A stretch of 64,000 nucleotides of DNA. It comes from Notolepis coatsorum (taxonomy: Eukaryota > Chordata > Actinopteri > Aulopiformes > Paralepididae). Below the pieces are notes generated by a model. The model saw only the letters and a program-made list of their open reading frames with translations. It made no database searches and was not told the DNA's origin. The position numbers and the translations under genes are program-made. Below are positions 41,175 through 53,332 of the stretch, in pieces (position 1 is the stretch's first letter; each line of letters begins with the position of its first letter). The stretch is taken from contig OZ020593.1 of assembly GCA_963971535.1 (NCBI GenBank), forward strand, positions 35,359,100 to 35,423,099, in the 5' to 3' direction.

Positions 41175-41914
41175 TGTCTCATAACCATCAAAAATATACT
41201 ACAGGTTCAAAGCCAATCATTCCACAGAAACAGCAAACTGCTTTTTTTGTGGAAACCAGCAAAAAAGGGGTGTGTAATTGGAGCGTTGTTCTTAGATCTG
41301 AGTAAGGCCTTTGACACCATCAGTCATGATGTACTTATCACCAAGCTCTCCATGTTCAACTTCTCACCTGCTGCATTGAAATGGATGAGATCGTATCTCG
41401 AGGGCAGGACACAATGTGTCAGAATAAATAGTGAACTATCACCTCACCTGGCATATATGACACTGATTTGCCACAGGGATCCATCCTGGGCCCTCCGCTG
41501 TTTAGTGTATATAAATGACTTGCCCATAGTCTGCACTGGCTTGGCAATCCAGATGTATGTAGACGATACAGTAGTTTATGTCCATGCTAAAAACAAAACC
41601 CAGGCAGCAAGAAAACTTAACGCAGCCATGGTTCCAATAGTTAAATGGCTCACTGATAACTGTCTCCACCTGAACAATAAGAAGACCATCTGTATGTTTT
41701 TATTTTTTTTTAAGAGCATCCGTAACACCTGACCCAGATGTGTATGCCGCCCGTGAGAGGCTCCACGTAGTCACTGTAGAAACTGTTTGAACACCGAAGC
41801 TGCAAAATTATTCTTCAATTCTATAATGTCCCATCGTACATAATGCATCACCAGCTGGTCTCAAACTTATGATACAAACCTGAAACCAATCCACTCAGTT
41901 TACAAACAGGCTCT
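41175..41914 (+). mobile_element. LINE RT fragment, left of LTR element
   Basis: Starts FKANHSTETA in one frame, then in the frame 41247-41732 GALFLDLSKAFDTISHDVL, MRSYLEGRTQCVRINSEL, CHRDPSW (a damaged PQGS box), VYINDLPIVCTG, MYVDDTVVYVHA and WLTDNCLHLNNKKT. The catalytic box is YVDD. Frame changes near the start and after 41710 show decay. The LINE is cut at CAGGCTCT (41907-41914) by the LTR element and resumes at 48751 with GAAGGTTCTGG (reading QAL to KVLDKK). Same family as 16076-16352. Confidence 0.75.
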
Positions 41915-42273
41915 TGTGGGATATTCGTGGATATCCTGATGAAGAATGTCTCAGTCAACCGAGGCTTGGATAATAACAAGGTTTATTAACCAAACAGATA
42001 GAATACATAGAGAGAATGGCTGAGGCTCTCGCCCCAGGTGATCAGCTGAAATTACCCAGGTAAGAAGCCCCTATTGTGGTCGGGAGGAGCCCTTTATAGT
42101 TCAACAAAGGGGGTGTGTGGTCCCATTTGATAGGTCAGATGGGGGGGAGGGGGTACAGGTTTGGGGGACACAGGGGAGGGGGGTGTCTTATTCCACAGAG
42201 AGGGGGGGGGGGGCACAGGTAAAGGGAACACAGGGGAGGGGGATATATTTACATGAGGACATATTATACCACA
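41915..42273 (-). repeat. 3' LTR (by minus orientation), 359 bp
   Basis: Identical by eye to 48392-48750, including the runs of 5, 6, 7 and 12 G. Contains a G-rich stretch at 42131-42245 on plus. Confidence 0.9.
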
Positions 42274-42789
42274 ATACTCACTTTTCTTTCTTATAATGTG
42301 GGTGAGATTAATGTATAATATACCAGGATTGTTTGGAACAGGTAAAAGTGGGGATAATAGTTTAAAAATAGAATTATTTACATACATGATTAATAGAATT
42401 ATTTACATACATGATTCATGACATGATCGACTGGACTGCGGTCTGTGTTATTTTGATATCAGAGATGTGGGAATAGATATCACCCTTTTCTTTTATTAAT
42501 CGCTCAAAATATCTATATCAATGAGTGGTCCTCATCTCTGATATCAAACAACAATTAACATAATCATTAGAAGCTATCGCTGTGCAAATATCTTGGCATA
42601 CCTTCAGTCGTTCATGTCGTGACTCTGGGGAGCTAATGTGATCGTTGTGCATACAGGCATCGTAATAAACCAATTAAATACATGCACTGTCTGTGTGGTC
42701 AGAGTGCACAGGGTGAAAAAACAAAATTGTGTTCATAATTATTAGGAATCGGATTTACACATAAGGCTAATGTGTACAAAAACATTTTA

Positions 42790-43835
42790 ACAACCGTTAA
42801 CCTGGTGGTTAATAAAACTAACATGATTGATTATGGGAAACTGTTCACAAATATATATATATATTTTTGCACATTTTGTGATGATTCTTGATGAAATTAC
42901 TTAGGATCCAGTTGTATTTAATCTGAGTTTGAGTGTCACTTTCATCTGTGATTGCCTCAGCTTTGTTGGTTTTTACTTAGAATCAGGCAATTTTCTCCAT
43001 TTCTTCTCTATAAATGAGGAGATAAAACGTCTTATGCATCGCTTCTGTATGTAATTCTAGTGCATATACTAGCAATGGTTCACCATACAGGTGCAAAACA
43101 ACGTTGCATGTCCTCTTCTATGAGAGAATAAAACAACTGATTATTTCTTGTCTGACAATACAATTTTGTAACCTAAGTAATTCTAATGTGATGTAATGTG
43201 ATCATGTGGTCACTTCTTCCTTCAGCAATACATTTTAGCTCATTATTACTAACCATTGTTAATGTTTTCTCATTGATTTCTTTTCATCACATCCCTAGTT
43301 CATCGTTTTGCAGATACATACAATTGTGTGAAAAGTTTCCTGCTTGTGAAGGTATTAATCTGAATGATGTTGCGTCGTTGTTGACAAGGTGTTCTCTGTC
43401 GGTCGTGTGGCAGGGCCAAACAGTAACACATAAAAATTAAATAAATATATACAATAGACATTACCTTAAATAAAATTGAAAACCGTTAACCTAGTGGTTA
43501 ATATAAAAGGTGATTATGATAATCGTTATGCATTGTTCTGTGGTGCATACTATCAATGGTCAAAACAAACTTGGTGTCTTGGAACAATCCAACTGGTTCT
43601 GCCCTGTTTAACAATACCATTTTGTAATGTGACTCTGTGATCATTTCTCATTGTCATTATAAAATTGGTTAATGCAATCTTACTGATTGTATTTCATCAT
43701 ATTCCTAGTCAATAATTTTCCAGATACATATGAACTCTGTGAAACAGTTCTTGTTTGTGAATCTGACAGTTGCTGTGAAGTGTTGATCATCTGTTCTCGG
43801 TCTGTCGTGTGGCAGGGCCAATACATACATAACAA
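42790..43835. repeat. Internal direct duplication in LTR element
   Basis: AACCGTTAACCTGGTGGTTA at 42791 recurs as AACCGTTAACCTAGTGGTTA at 43483; GTCGTGTGGCAGGGCCAA occurs at 43401 and 43804. The second unit is shorter by about 290 bp. Function unknown. Confidence 0.6.
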
Positions 43836-43869
43836 TGTGGACAATGTGTGTTCAGAAGTATCTTGTTCT

Positions 43870-44625
43870 ACAGGTCTCTGATGATGTCTCTTCTTGACGA
43901 TGCAGTCGGGAACATTCACTGGTCGTCGTTCATTCAGAGGGGGCCTACAGGAGGTCGCCGTCCGCTCCCTGTGTACCTTGTCAAGGGTCACCGGTAGCAG
44001 TCAACTATAGTGGTCTTTTCCTGCAGCCTATGTTGTTCTCCATCACCACCACTCATTCGCCACTGTGTTCACGCTTGGCTCCCATCAGGCTCAGAGACAT
44101 GGTGGTCAGGGCGTTTTTGAATGTGTTGTGCTGGTTTCGCTGTCCTCTCCTCGTCATTGCGGTACCACTTGATGGAGGGCGAGGGCCCGCCGGTGTAGTG
44201 GCTAGTCAGTAGGACGCTCTTTTTCACACGGATGACAATCTTGTCATGGGAATCCACCTTGATGGTCGGGGACTTGGTTCCCATCTGCAGGTGATGGGTT
44301 TGGTCTGCAGTGCCGGGGTGGAGGCTGTCAAAAGGTTGATCTCCTCTTCGTCAGTGTCTCCTTGGTCAGTTTCCTTCGTGGTCCCCTGCTCCACTTTCTT
44401 GGGGATGTCTGTGGGCTGGGTTGGATGGTTCTCCCACGGTTGTTGTCGTCGCCTCTGGTTGTGTCCGCAGCTCCTTGGCGGCGTCCCTGATGGTTCTATG
44501 CTGTCGTGGGTCGCTCAGGTCACTGGGTTGTGTTCCTCTCTGTCTGGTCCTGCCATCATTCGTGGTTTAGGTCACGCGTCGTCTCACTCGTCCTGTCCTC
44601 TCACCAATTCGTGATCTGAGGGTGA
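43870..44625 (-). pseudogene. Muscle-type Ig (I-set) domain fragment of a host gene, in LTR interior
   Basis: The minus strand at 44069-44284 reads PTIKVDSHDKIVIRVKKSV and SPSIKWYRNDEE, matching the B-to-C strand region with core Trp of I-set domains in titin, myosin-binding protein C or IGFN1-like proteins. Lower coordinates hold the words KREHSGE and VVVMENNIG, which fit the E-to-G strands. Upstream (44330-44420) an acidic stretch with TDEEEINLLTASTPA could be linker. It is broken and not an open gene. Sense orientation is that of the LTR element, so capture through read-through and template switching is plausible. Parent gene not identified. Confidence 0.5.
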
Positions 44626-45234
44626 TAAACACTGCCTTAGAAAACTCCTCACATAAATGATTCAACGCCTTTCTGCTAAAGTGGAAAATCATTTTGGGAT
44701 TAATTCAATTCATTGTAAATAAAATCACTTAATTGACAATAGGAAATGCAAGCCAATTGCATTAGCAGTGATTCTTTACGTCAAGAAGGTCACATTCACT
44801 ACAATTTTATCAGATTTTGTATCTAACTAGATCTTACAGCATTAGGCTTTAAATAAAATTTGTAAATGAATGGCCAAAGTTTTGAATCAGATAAAATAGC
44901 TCCTTGTCTTCATATTCTGATGGTCTTAAATTGAAGTTGATCTTACCTCAGGCCGCGTACGATGGTGTGCTTCTTCAAGATACTTACCTCGCCATGACTT
45001 CTCGGTTGTTCTTCACATCTCAGTGTGGCTCATCATAGCATAGCATGGGGAAAAAACATAAAATCTAGGTAGCCAGTTAATTTTGCATGAAAAACAATCA
45101 TTTCTTATCATCTAACCCTAACTAACCTTACTGTCATGCATTTGTCCTAATAAACTAATCTACACTGTAGCACTCAACACTTTGATGACCATTGTTACTC
45201 AGCTGATAGAGGTGTGCCTTGCCTGATGTCCTGT

Positions 45235-45290
45235 CGTACAGAACCTGTGAGTCGCTTTGGATAAAAGTGTCAGCTAAATGATCAATGTTG
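45235..45290 (+). repeat. HpaI/AFC-type SINE or LINE 3' tail fragment
   Basis: GAGTCGCTTTGGATAAAAGT followed by GTCAGCTAAATGATCAATG is the widespread fish 3' tail shared by salmonid-type SINEs and their partner LINE. Confidence 0.6.
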
Positions 45291-46564
45291 TTGATATCTT
45301 GTACATTTAGATAATTGTGCTGCAATTTTGGTGGTTGATAATTTTGCAGTCATGGAAAGTATTAGTTGTTAAAAGAATAGTCTAAGGAATAGTCATGCAT
45401 GTTATTGGTTATAAACAGAGAATAGAAGGAGGGGATTGTAAGTAGTTGTTTTCATCATTAATCTTTCATCTCGGGCACTTCTCTAATTCATGTGCCTCTT
45501 GCAAAGAGATGATGAAAACGACTGGTTAGTTATTGTTAGTATGGGAGTTAGGTAGATTTTCATAACTGCAAATTCATCATCTGTAACTAATTCATGTTAA
45601 TTAAGTGGTTCTCTGTTGCCATCCACCGCCAGGTGAGTCCACCAAGTCGGTGGTCACGAGTGCAGGCATTTGCATTGCTTTGTCTCCCAAGTGCCCACTC
45701 TGAAGAATTTACATGTGGGTATTTGGATGTAGATTTGTTCCAAATGGTCAATCGATTGTCTCTCAGCTCTGCACTGTCTCTCGGTTGACATGCAAATTGT
45801 TGGATTTTCTGTCTTTTGTGATACAATTTGGGTGTAGTCATTCACTGTTTTGCATCTCGCCTCAGAGCCAGATCTGTAAATACAAACACATGTTAATTTT
45901 CCACTCTTTTCTAAGACCTGGGTGAATCCTCTTTGACTGTCTGTGTGCTCAACAAACATTAGCTAGATCTCATCCATCCCGTTCTTGGATGTAATGATAG
46001 TGTTATCATTTATCAATCATATCGCATATGTACACAAGCATCATATGAATGTGGACCCACACATTTTGAATCATGTTTAAAAATGTCTTACAATGGAAAG
46101 GGCTAGTTATCTTTCATTGGTTCTTTAGATAAACACATTAACTCAAGTGAATATAACCTAAACATCTTACTTTTAAACATGATCTATGTTGTTTGTGCCC
46201 AAGTTTTTTAACATTAAAAGCTTATAAAGTCTAATCTAACGCTGTTTATGTGGACTACAATTCCTGTACTGTCATATACTGGGAACCGGAAGTGTTTGTT
46301 TAGCTCCCATGGTCAGTATGACCGGTACGCCCATAGATGTATTATAATTCTGAAACAGACATTGTAATTAGCTTTATGTGACTTATAATGTGTAAATTAA
46401 AGCAACATAAACACTCAAGTGATCTGAGATAGTTGTAATTTACTGTAACTGAGATGATAGTTGTGTACCACAAACAGTACTGAATTTGCAAATCTGGTAT
46501 GTCATAAATGTACAGATGTAGCAGTACTGACTATCTGTATGTCATGTATGTCATAATATGTCCT

Positions 46565-46712
46565 GATAAATAGAAAATGGGGGACCCTGATGTAAACAAG
46601 ACAAGAGTCTTTCTCTGGTCTGCATCCCCTTAACAATTGTGTGTATTGAGCTGTACTGTATTGTACCCATTCTGCAATCTGTTAATAAAGTTTTCAATCA
46701 ATCAATCAAAGC
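46565..46712 (+). repeat. CR1-type LINE 3' end with (AATC)n tail
   Basis: GGGGGACCCTGATGTAAACA, CTGCATCCCCTTAACAATTG and CTGTTAATAAAGTTTTC, ending in AATC units. Same family end as 18176-18322 and 55538-55680. It lies inside the young LTR element, so it was carried by or inserted into that lineage. Confidence 0.75.
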
Positions 46713-48391
46713 ATCTATATTTATGATTTTCATACTCACCGGGGAAAGCTGCAATGTTCGGTTCGTTTCTCCGGTGGTCTGGGATGGTGCAACCTGCATC
46801 TCGCCACTGCAACTCAACATTTTCCAATGGCAGCGCGCACATACATATACAAATAAAACATATACTACACGTGGATTTCACGCACCCTTGGCCTTGGGTA
46901 CATTACACTTTACGTTCGCTTATGGATAGTTTAATATAAAATAATAACTTCACGGCGCGCATAGCGTCACGTCATTGCTCCATGCGACGTTCGTGTGTTC
47001 TCATTCGCCTCGGAAATAACGCTTTGCAATTCATACAGTATTTTTCCACGAGCTCTCAATAGCCTGGAATTCCTATACCAGCGTTTTGTTACCGAATGAA
47101 CGCGCCTGTGCATATGTGAAATGTAAACAAACTGAAACGATAAAACTATACTTCCCCACATGGCCGTTCCCGTGGGCCGGTGTTCTGCGGAATCCGGAAA
47201 TTACTATCCTAGTTTGTTCTCGTGAACTGCACTTCAATGTTATTCTTTGTATAACGGTAACTCGTCTCTCAATGCTCGTCGCGCTATCCGCAGCCGGTTC
47301 TTGACTCAATAAAGCAACGCGACGGGTCCTATAATACTTGTGCACATACAAACGAGACTTAAACAGACAAACAAACAATAATACATATAAGTTAACGTGT
47401 GTGTATATCTGATTGTATTGGATCGCTGTACGTTTAGTCGGCCAACATCTGTTGCGACAAGGCATTCATACCCTTGATATATAACTACACATCGTTATTA
47501 AAATCATAACGACCGAACCTGACTTCGAAATTTACCAGCGATATATTAGATTATATATACCTTTTAATCATACTCTCGGCCTCTTAACCCGCGACTAACG
47601 TCCTGTTTAATGTACTTTCCGCGACTGATGTCCCGTTTAATGTACATTTACGTACTCCCGGGACATCGCGTAATCATGTACTAACTAGGACATCGCGTGA
47701 TCATCTTCCCGCTATCTGTATTGATCAATTGGTTAATTTAATCCAAAATACATTGTTTTCAGGAAATGGAAGAGATTGTGAGCTTAGTTTGAGGTTGAAA
47801 CAATGAATATTATGACGCTACTCTGGTAATTTCTAATTATGATTCCATCAGCTTCTCGGTCCTACTTCCCGCCTCTTTGCAAAGGAATCACAGAACGTTT
47901 TTAACAGAGTAGCGTTTTCAAGGATATCACATCTAATAAGCCCACGTTTCTTGCCTTGTTGCCTATTTTTTAGTCTGAATTAGACTTGGGGTAGCAATCC
48001 AACAACCTGTATTGTGTGCCTTAGCTTTTTGGTCGGCTCCGACTCGACCAGGAATAGCACTTCAACCTTTGTGCCTAAACTTTTTGGGACTAGCACATAT
48101 AACCCATCCTTTCAGAACCTCCTGATAAGGACCCAGGTGCACGCGCGCCCTGGTAACGATTCTCAATACAGATCAGATATATTAATGCACATTATTCTAC
48201 TCAGCCATGATCTCAATATTGGACAACATTCTGTAATATTCACCTGGCACAGAGAAAAGCGGGAAGGGTTCAATTCCTTTCCATACATTTTTGGTCGACC
48301 ATCCTATTATACTCACTTTTCTCTGTATAGTTGAATGATACAGCACGCCGGGAGGACGCAAAAAGTCTGTCACAAGTTCGTAGACGCCAAT

Positions 48392-48750
48392 TGTGGGATA
48401 TTCGTGGATATCCTGATGAAGAATGTCTCAGTCAACCGAGGCTTGGATAATAACAAGGTTTATTAACCAAACAGATAGAATACATAGAGAGAATGGCTGA
48501 GGCTCTCGCCCCAGGTGATCAGCTGAAATTACCCAGGTAAGAAGCCCCTATTGTGGTCGGGAGGAGCCCTTTATAGTTCAACAAAGGGGGTGTGTGGTCC
48601 CATTTGATAGGTCAGATGGGGGGGAGGGGGTACAGGTTTGGGGGACACAGGGGAGGGGGGTGTCTTATTCCACAGAGAGGGGGGGGGGGGCACAGGTAAA
48701 GGGAACACAGGGGAGGGGGATATATTTACATGAGGACATATTATACCACA
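48392..48750 (-). repeat. 5' LTR (by minus orientation), 359 bp
   Basis: Partner of 41915-42273. Followed, toward lower coordinates, by the primer-binding-site-like TTGGCGTCTACGAACTTG at 48375-48392. Confidence 0.9.
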
Positions 48751-49192
48751 CTCTGAAGGTTCTGGACAAGAAGCCAATTTGTCACCACCACTGTAAAGTC
48801 CTATATACACATAACCTGTACGCTTGTAAAGCAACATGGTAAAGCTTAATGATGCCAGCCTGGTGTTTAAAATCAACCACTCGCAGATTTTTTCACACAG
48901 AGCAACAGATTGACCAGAACAGTAGTTGAGAGACTTTATCGTCCCGGTGAGGAAAAGCTCCTTCAGTGAGTCAGCCTTTTCTATCAGAGCTGCAATATCT
49001 TGGAACTCCATACCACCACACATCCGCAATATCGAAACATACAGGTAATTTAAGCACACTTTCAAAACATGGTTATTAGATAACCAGGCGTGTGACCATA
49101 ACAACTAGCCCTGCCATGTGCCTGTTAGTCTGTGCGTTACTTTGTGTGTGTTAGTAGTTAATTAGTAGTGTGTGTTACTTAATGTATGTCTG
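48751..49192 (+). mobile_element. LINE C-terminal part, right of LTR element
   Basis: Continues the LINE from 41914: KVLDKKPICHHHCKVLYTHN, then in other frames LNDASLVFKINHSQIF, DFIVPVRKSSFSESAFSIRA and ISWNSIPPHIRNIETY, the usual C-terminus of this LINE group. Several stops. 3' UTR starts about 49090 and is split at TTAA 49193-49196. Confidence 0.7.
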
Positions 49193-50273
49193 TTAAGGCT
49201 GAGCCCGAACCCTGTTTTTAGGGTTCGAACCTTCGCCAGGGTTTATCGAACGAACGTTCGAACGTTAGTTTTTTTTAAATTTTTTAATAAAATTTAAAAA
49301 AAAAATTTTTTCATTTTTTTAAATAATATATTTTTTTTTATTGTATTATTATAGATCCTACGGAGGGCGGAATTGCATAGTCTATTGGTGAAAAACATGT
49401 TCTTTACAGTGGTGGCTGTTCATGTAAACATGTAATTAAACAAAGCACTCAGAAGAAAATAAACAAGCTACTGCATCAAAAGTTACTACTTATGATAAAC
49501 AATAGCCCTTGCAGTCACGTACGGGGCTAGATAAACAAAGGCATTCGTTTTGTGGCATTAACGTTATATAGTTAGTGTTACACGTTCAATAACAGGTATT
49601 CACTCTTGGTCGACGGGGAGCCGGGAGGAGAGGCGCGCGCCTCGGCTCCTCAACAGACCCGTCCACCGGCTCCCAACACGCCTGCCGCCCGTCCGCCCTA
49701 CCGCCGTTCCGAGGTAGACGGTGGACGGGTCTGTTGAGGAGACGAGGCGTGTGCCTGCTGTTGTTTCCAACGCAACCACCTCCCGCCATGAAGCTCGCGC
49801 TCCGTGGCCGAAAAAGGCTGGTATTCATTAATGATCCTTCTGCAGGTTCACCTACGGAAACCTTGTTACCGATTACTTCCTCGGCGGGGGAGCTACGGCT
49901 CCCCGCCCGGTAGCTACGGTAAGTCAGTTGAGGCTTCTCGCGTCGCAAGCAGATCAATGGCGGCATTGCCTGAAGTAAAAAACGAATAAACGCTTGCCGA
50001 TTGGTGGTAACAGCAGAGGCGGGTGCAAGCGGTGTGTGACGTATTTGGCAGAATCGCCTGTCAATCAAAATAGAGCTCTGGTTGAGAAATAGTATCCCGC
50101 TGCAGCCCGGCAGACCATACTGGTTGAGCCGAGCGCCTCGCATTCACATCACCTCAACCCCGTGCGCATCCTTTATTTTTTTTTCACCAAACGTTCGAAC
50201 CTATTAATTAAAGTCTGAATGTCAGCGTAACGAACGAACGTTCGAACGTTCGAACGTTCGGGCTCAGCCTTAA
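49193..50273. mobile_element. TTAA element with rDNA cargo
   Basis: The element proper is 49197-50269. Its left end reads TTAAGGCTGAGCCCGAAC and the right end is the exact complement, with TTAA at both edges (49193-49196, 50270-50273). Subterminal GAACGTTCGAACGTT repeats occur on both sides. The flanking LINE 3' UTR continues across. TTAA borders suggest piggyBac or Kolobok type. The centre carries an 18S-ITS1 ribosomal fragment. No transposase. Confidence 0.8.
49600..49884 (-). rRNA. 18S rRNA 3' end plus ITS1-like fragment, inside TTAA element
   Basis: The complement of 49829-49869 is the universal 18S 3' end: GTAACAAGGTTTCCGTAGG, then TGAACCTGCAGAAGGATCA with the final TTA. It may differ by one base from the usual vertebrate CTGCGG, as CpG decay would give. 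Toward 49600 follows G/C-rich sequence with an 18-bp hairpin (CAACAGACCCGTCCACCG, 49650/49738), as expected for ITS1. Upstream 18S beyond about 49884 is missing. It is a cargo fragment, not a working rRNA gene. Confidence 0.7.
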
Positions 50274-50779
<506 letters not shown>

Positions 50780-50929
50780 GTGACTTTATCCAAAAGCTTT
50801 ACAACTAAATCCAAACAAAGGCTTGGTAGTATAATTTTAGAGGGTTACAAAGGACAGAGACAAATATGGAGGGGGAGTGACAATTTACATGCAAAATCAT
50901 GCATGTTTGGAATTTATGTGTAATAATGT

Positions 50930-51350
50930 GGAAGCACTGTGGGTTCAGGTACATCTACCTCACTTTAAACCAATATTGGTGGGCTGCTGCTACAGGCCCC
51001 CTGGAGTACACACTCAGTATTTTAACGATGTACAGTATGTGATATGATTGACAGAGTTGCTGTGACATTTATTTGCTTGGAGACAAAGACTGGCTAGCTA
51101 GTAATTGTTTTAACTGATTATGCAGGACATACTTCTTCAACATGCATTGATCATATTTACACCAATGTCTCTGAGCACTGTTCAAAGCCAGTTTCTCTAC
51201 CAGTAGGATTCAGAGATCACAATATGGTAGCAACTGCAAGAAAATCCAAAATTACAAAAGCAAGTGCCAAAATATTATTCAAAAGGACATACAAGAGATT
51301 TATTGAATTGTCAAAAGAGGTGTATGATGCTTATATGGTTGAGCAATATT
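50930..51350 (+). mobile_element. LINE endonuclease fragment
   Basis: Readable words across frames: GSGTSTSL-like start, then PILVGCCYRPPGVHTQYFND (damaged), TSSTCIDHIYTNVSEH, KPVSLPVGFRDHNMVATA and KILFKRTYKRFIEL. CYRPP and DHNMV are the endonuclease core and catalytic His regions of CR1/jockey-group LINEs. Frame changes show it is a relic. Perhaps the upstream part of a family related to the LINE at 41175. Confidence 0.6.
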
Positions 51351-51359
51351 GTGTTTGGG

Positions 51360-51790
51360 GGGGACCATGAGAGACCAGACAGGTGAGTCATCTGCCACCC
51401 CTAACCTCATGGAGATAGGTTAAGAACGGGTCCCAGATAGTTGAAAACCTTTTAAGTGAATCGGTTCTCAGGAACCTAAGTCTCTCCATCCATATAACAG
51501 AGGTCATGTCCGCCATCCACAGTTGGAAAAAAGGTGCTGAGGAGGACTTCCACTCCTTCAGAAGGAGTTTTTTTTAGCAATTGTTGTCCCCAGTGTCAGA
51601 AATTGTTGCACAGCTGCAGGAAAGTTCAAAGAGGACTCAGGGCAGCTGAAGATGGCGAGCTCTGCCCACGGCTGTAGAGGTATCTTGTAGGCCTTAGAGT
51701 ACCACTCAAATATTTTGGCCCAGAATCCTGTTAGTGATGGGCAGAACCAGAAGGCATGAGAAAGTGTGCCCTCTGATCGGAGAGGCATAG
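51360..51790 (-). mobile_element. L1 ORF2 C-terminal fragment
   Basis: The frame at 51558-51788 on minus reads SEGTLSHAFWFCPSLTGFWA, KIFEWYSKAYKIPLQPW and LAIFSCPES, matching the Cys-His end of L1 ORF2 (compare CNRSPANHVHMFWSCP in 22400-26227). It continues in another frame with MADMTSVIWMERLRF and FSTIWDPFLTYL. 5'-truncated, frame-shifted and unrelated in detail to the intact L1. Confidence 0.75.
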
Positions 51791-52250
51791 TGTTGATAAA
51801 TAAGCATCAGATAAGACATAAGATCGGAATTGTTTATTTTTTTTCTTAAATAGTTTTGCCTTTATTGGCCCAAGGAGGAAGGGGGAACTTGCAATTCATA
51901 TTAAAAGTTTGTCATTTGTTTACAAAGTTATAATTATAAACAATTATTTCTGTAAACAATTAAACTAATTTGTATGTGAAGGATCAGGAATGGAGAAGAG
52001 CAGAGTCTGTGAGCACTGGGGTGTGTGTGGGAGTTATCAAGACCAAGCCCCAGCTGGCAGAGAGAGGGGAGAAAAAGACATTTAAAAAGCACTGGGTTCA
52101 GGCTTTAAAGCGCTGGGTTTTACAGGGAGCCTAACAAAGTATATTACTCAAGTACTGTACTTAAGTATAATTTTGTAATTTAATTTATAATTGATAATTA
52201 CATGTACTGTACTTTTTTAGTATTTGCAAATGCGTTCTAATTGCAAATGA
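51791..52250. other. Mostly unassigned; DNA-element fragment near 52135
   Basis: 52135-52220 contains ACTCAAGTACTGTACTTAAG and TATAATTTTG, resembling a common teleost MITE. The remainder shows nothing supported. Confidence 0.35.
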
Positions 52251-52971
52251 AGGAACATTGGGTTTGATTCAACAACACCGGGGCCCCACAGGGGACAGTC
52301 CTCTCTCCCTTCCTCTTCACCGTCTCTACACCAACGACTTCCACTATCGGTCAGAGTCCTGCCACCTTCAGAAGTTTTCTGATGACTCTGCGATAGTGGG
52401 ATGTATTAAGGACGGTGATGAGGAGGAATACCGGGCACTGGTGGTGGACTTTGTCACATGGTGCGATAAAAACCACCTGCAGCTAAATGTGACGAAGACC
52501 AGGGAACTGGTTGTGGATATGGGGAGGAGGACGAGTGCATCTATGACCCCCGTTTCCATCAGGGGAGTCGATGTGGACATGGTTGAGGATTACAAATACC
52601 TCGGTGTACACATCGACAATAAACTGAACGGGTCAAAACAAGCAGAGGCTGAGATCCTGCAACGTCTGTACAAGGATGTTGAGGATGTTCTACGAGTCGG
52701 TGGTGGCGGGCGCCTTCTTGTACGCTGTGACCTGCTGGGGCAGCGGACTGAGAACAGGCTGGATAAGCTGATCAGGAAGGCCAGTAACGTGGTAGGGGTG
52801 GAGCTGGACTTTCTAGCGGTGGTGGCGGAGAGGAGGAGCCTTGCTAAGCTCCATGCCATCAGGGATAACCCCTCCCACCCACTATACACAGACTTGGCTG
52901 ACAGAAGGAGCACGTTCAGTGCTAGACTACTCCCAAGATGTAGCACTGAACGGCACAGGAAGTCCTTCATT

Positions 52972-53234
52972 CCGACAGCCAGGGGTGTAGCTCCAGATTC
53001 TGGGCCCCATGAAAGAATGTATTTGTAGGCCCCCAGTGAATGCGAGTATTTTTTTTTTGCCATTTTTTTTATTGATGAAAACGCATAATATGGTTTTTAC
53101 CTATACATTCGGATCAGCAGTTCAGCACCTGCACTGTTGGTGGGTGAGCCTAGTAAAGGATGTCGCATTGCGTTCATCTTCAATGAATGGACCAATGCAA
53201 TAGTCTACCAAAGCCCCCCCTCTCTCTATATATA

Positions 53235-53332
<98 letters not shown>

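Larger units (their letters stand above)
44626..48391. other. Rest of LTR element interior, mostly non-coding
   Basis: No gag, protease, RT or integrase motif seen. Contains retroelement tails at about 45235-45290 and 46565-46712, and ACGT-rich short direct repeats (CGCGACTAACGTCC and CGCGACTGATGTCCCG, 47590-47640). Short open frames have no family signature. Confidence 0.5.
41915..48750 (-). mobile_element. LTR retrotransposon, non-autonomous, very young, 4-bp TSD
   Basis: Two direct LTRs of 359 bp (41915-42273, 48392-48750) bound a 6.1-kb interior and read identically by eye. Ends are TG/CA (TGTGG, CCACA). CTCT is duplicated (41911-41914, 48751-48754), confirmed by the interrupted LINE. 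Orientation is minus: within each LTR the complement has TATAAAGGG then AATAAACC; next to the 5' LTR lies TTGGCGTCTACGAACTTG, a tRNA-primer-like site, and next to the 3' LTR a purine tract (AAGAAAGAAAAGTGAG). I see no gag or pol, so it looks whole in structure but coding-deficient, like LARD-type elements. Family not named. Confidence 0.85.

Noticed and set aside
33580-41914. One continuous LINE from 33580 to 41914 with everything between inserted later
   Set aside because: The two pieces are of similar type, but the expected RT segment is missing at the junctions and the flanks of 37212 are not LINE-like, so they may be separate copies.
44246-44614. 122-codon plus-strand frame
   Set aside because: Shadow of the minus-strand Ig-type fragment; no motif of its own.
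49829-49884. Active rDNA locus
   Set aside because: Only the last 41-55 bases of 18S and a piece of spacer are present, bounded by transposon ends.
49600-50143. 185-codon minus-strand frame as a gene
   Set aside because: Most of it overlaps the ribosomal fragment and hairpin; Arg/Pro-rich translation is typical of G/C-rich non-coding DNA.
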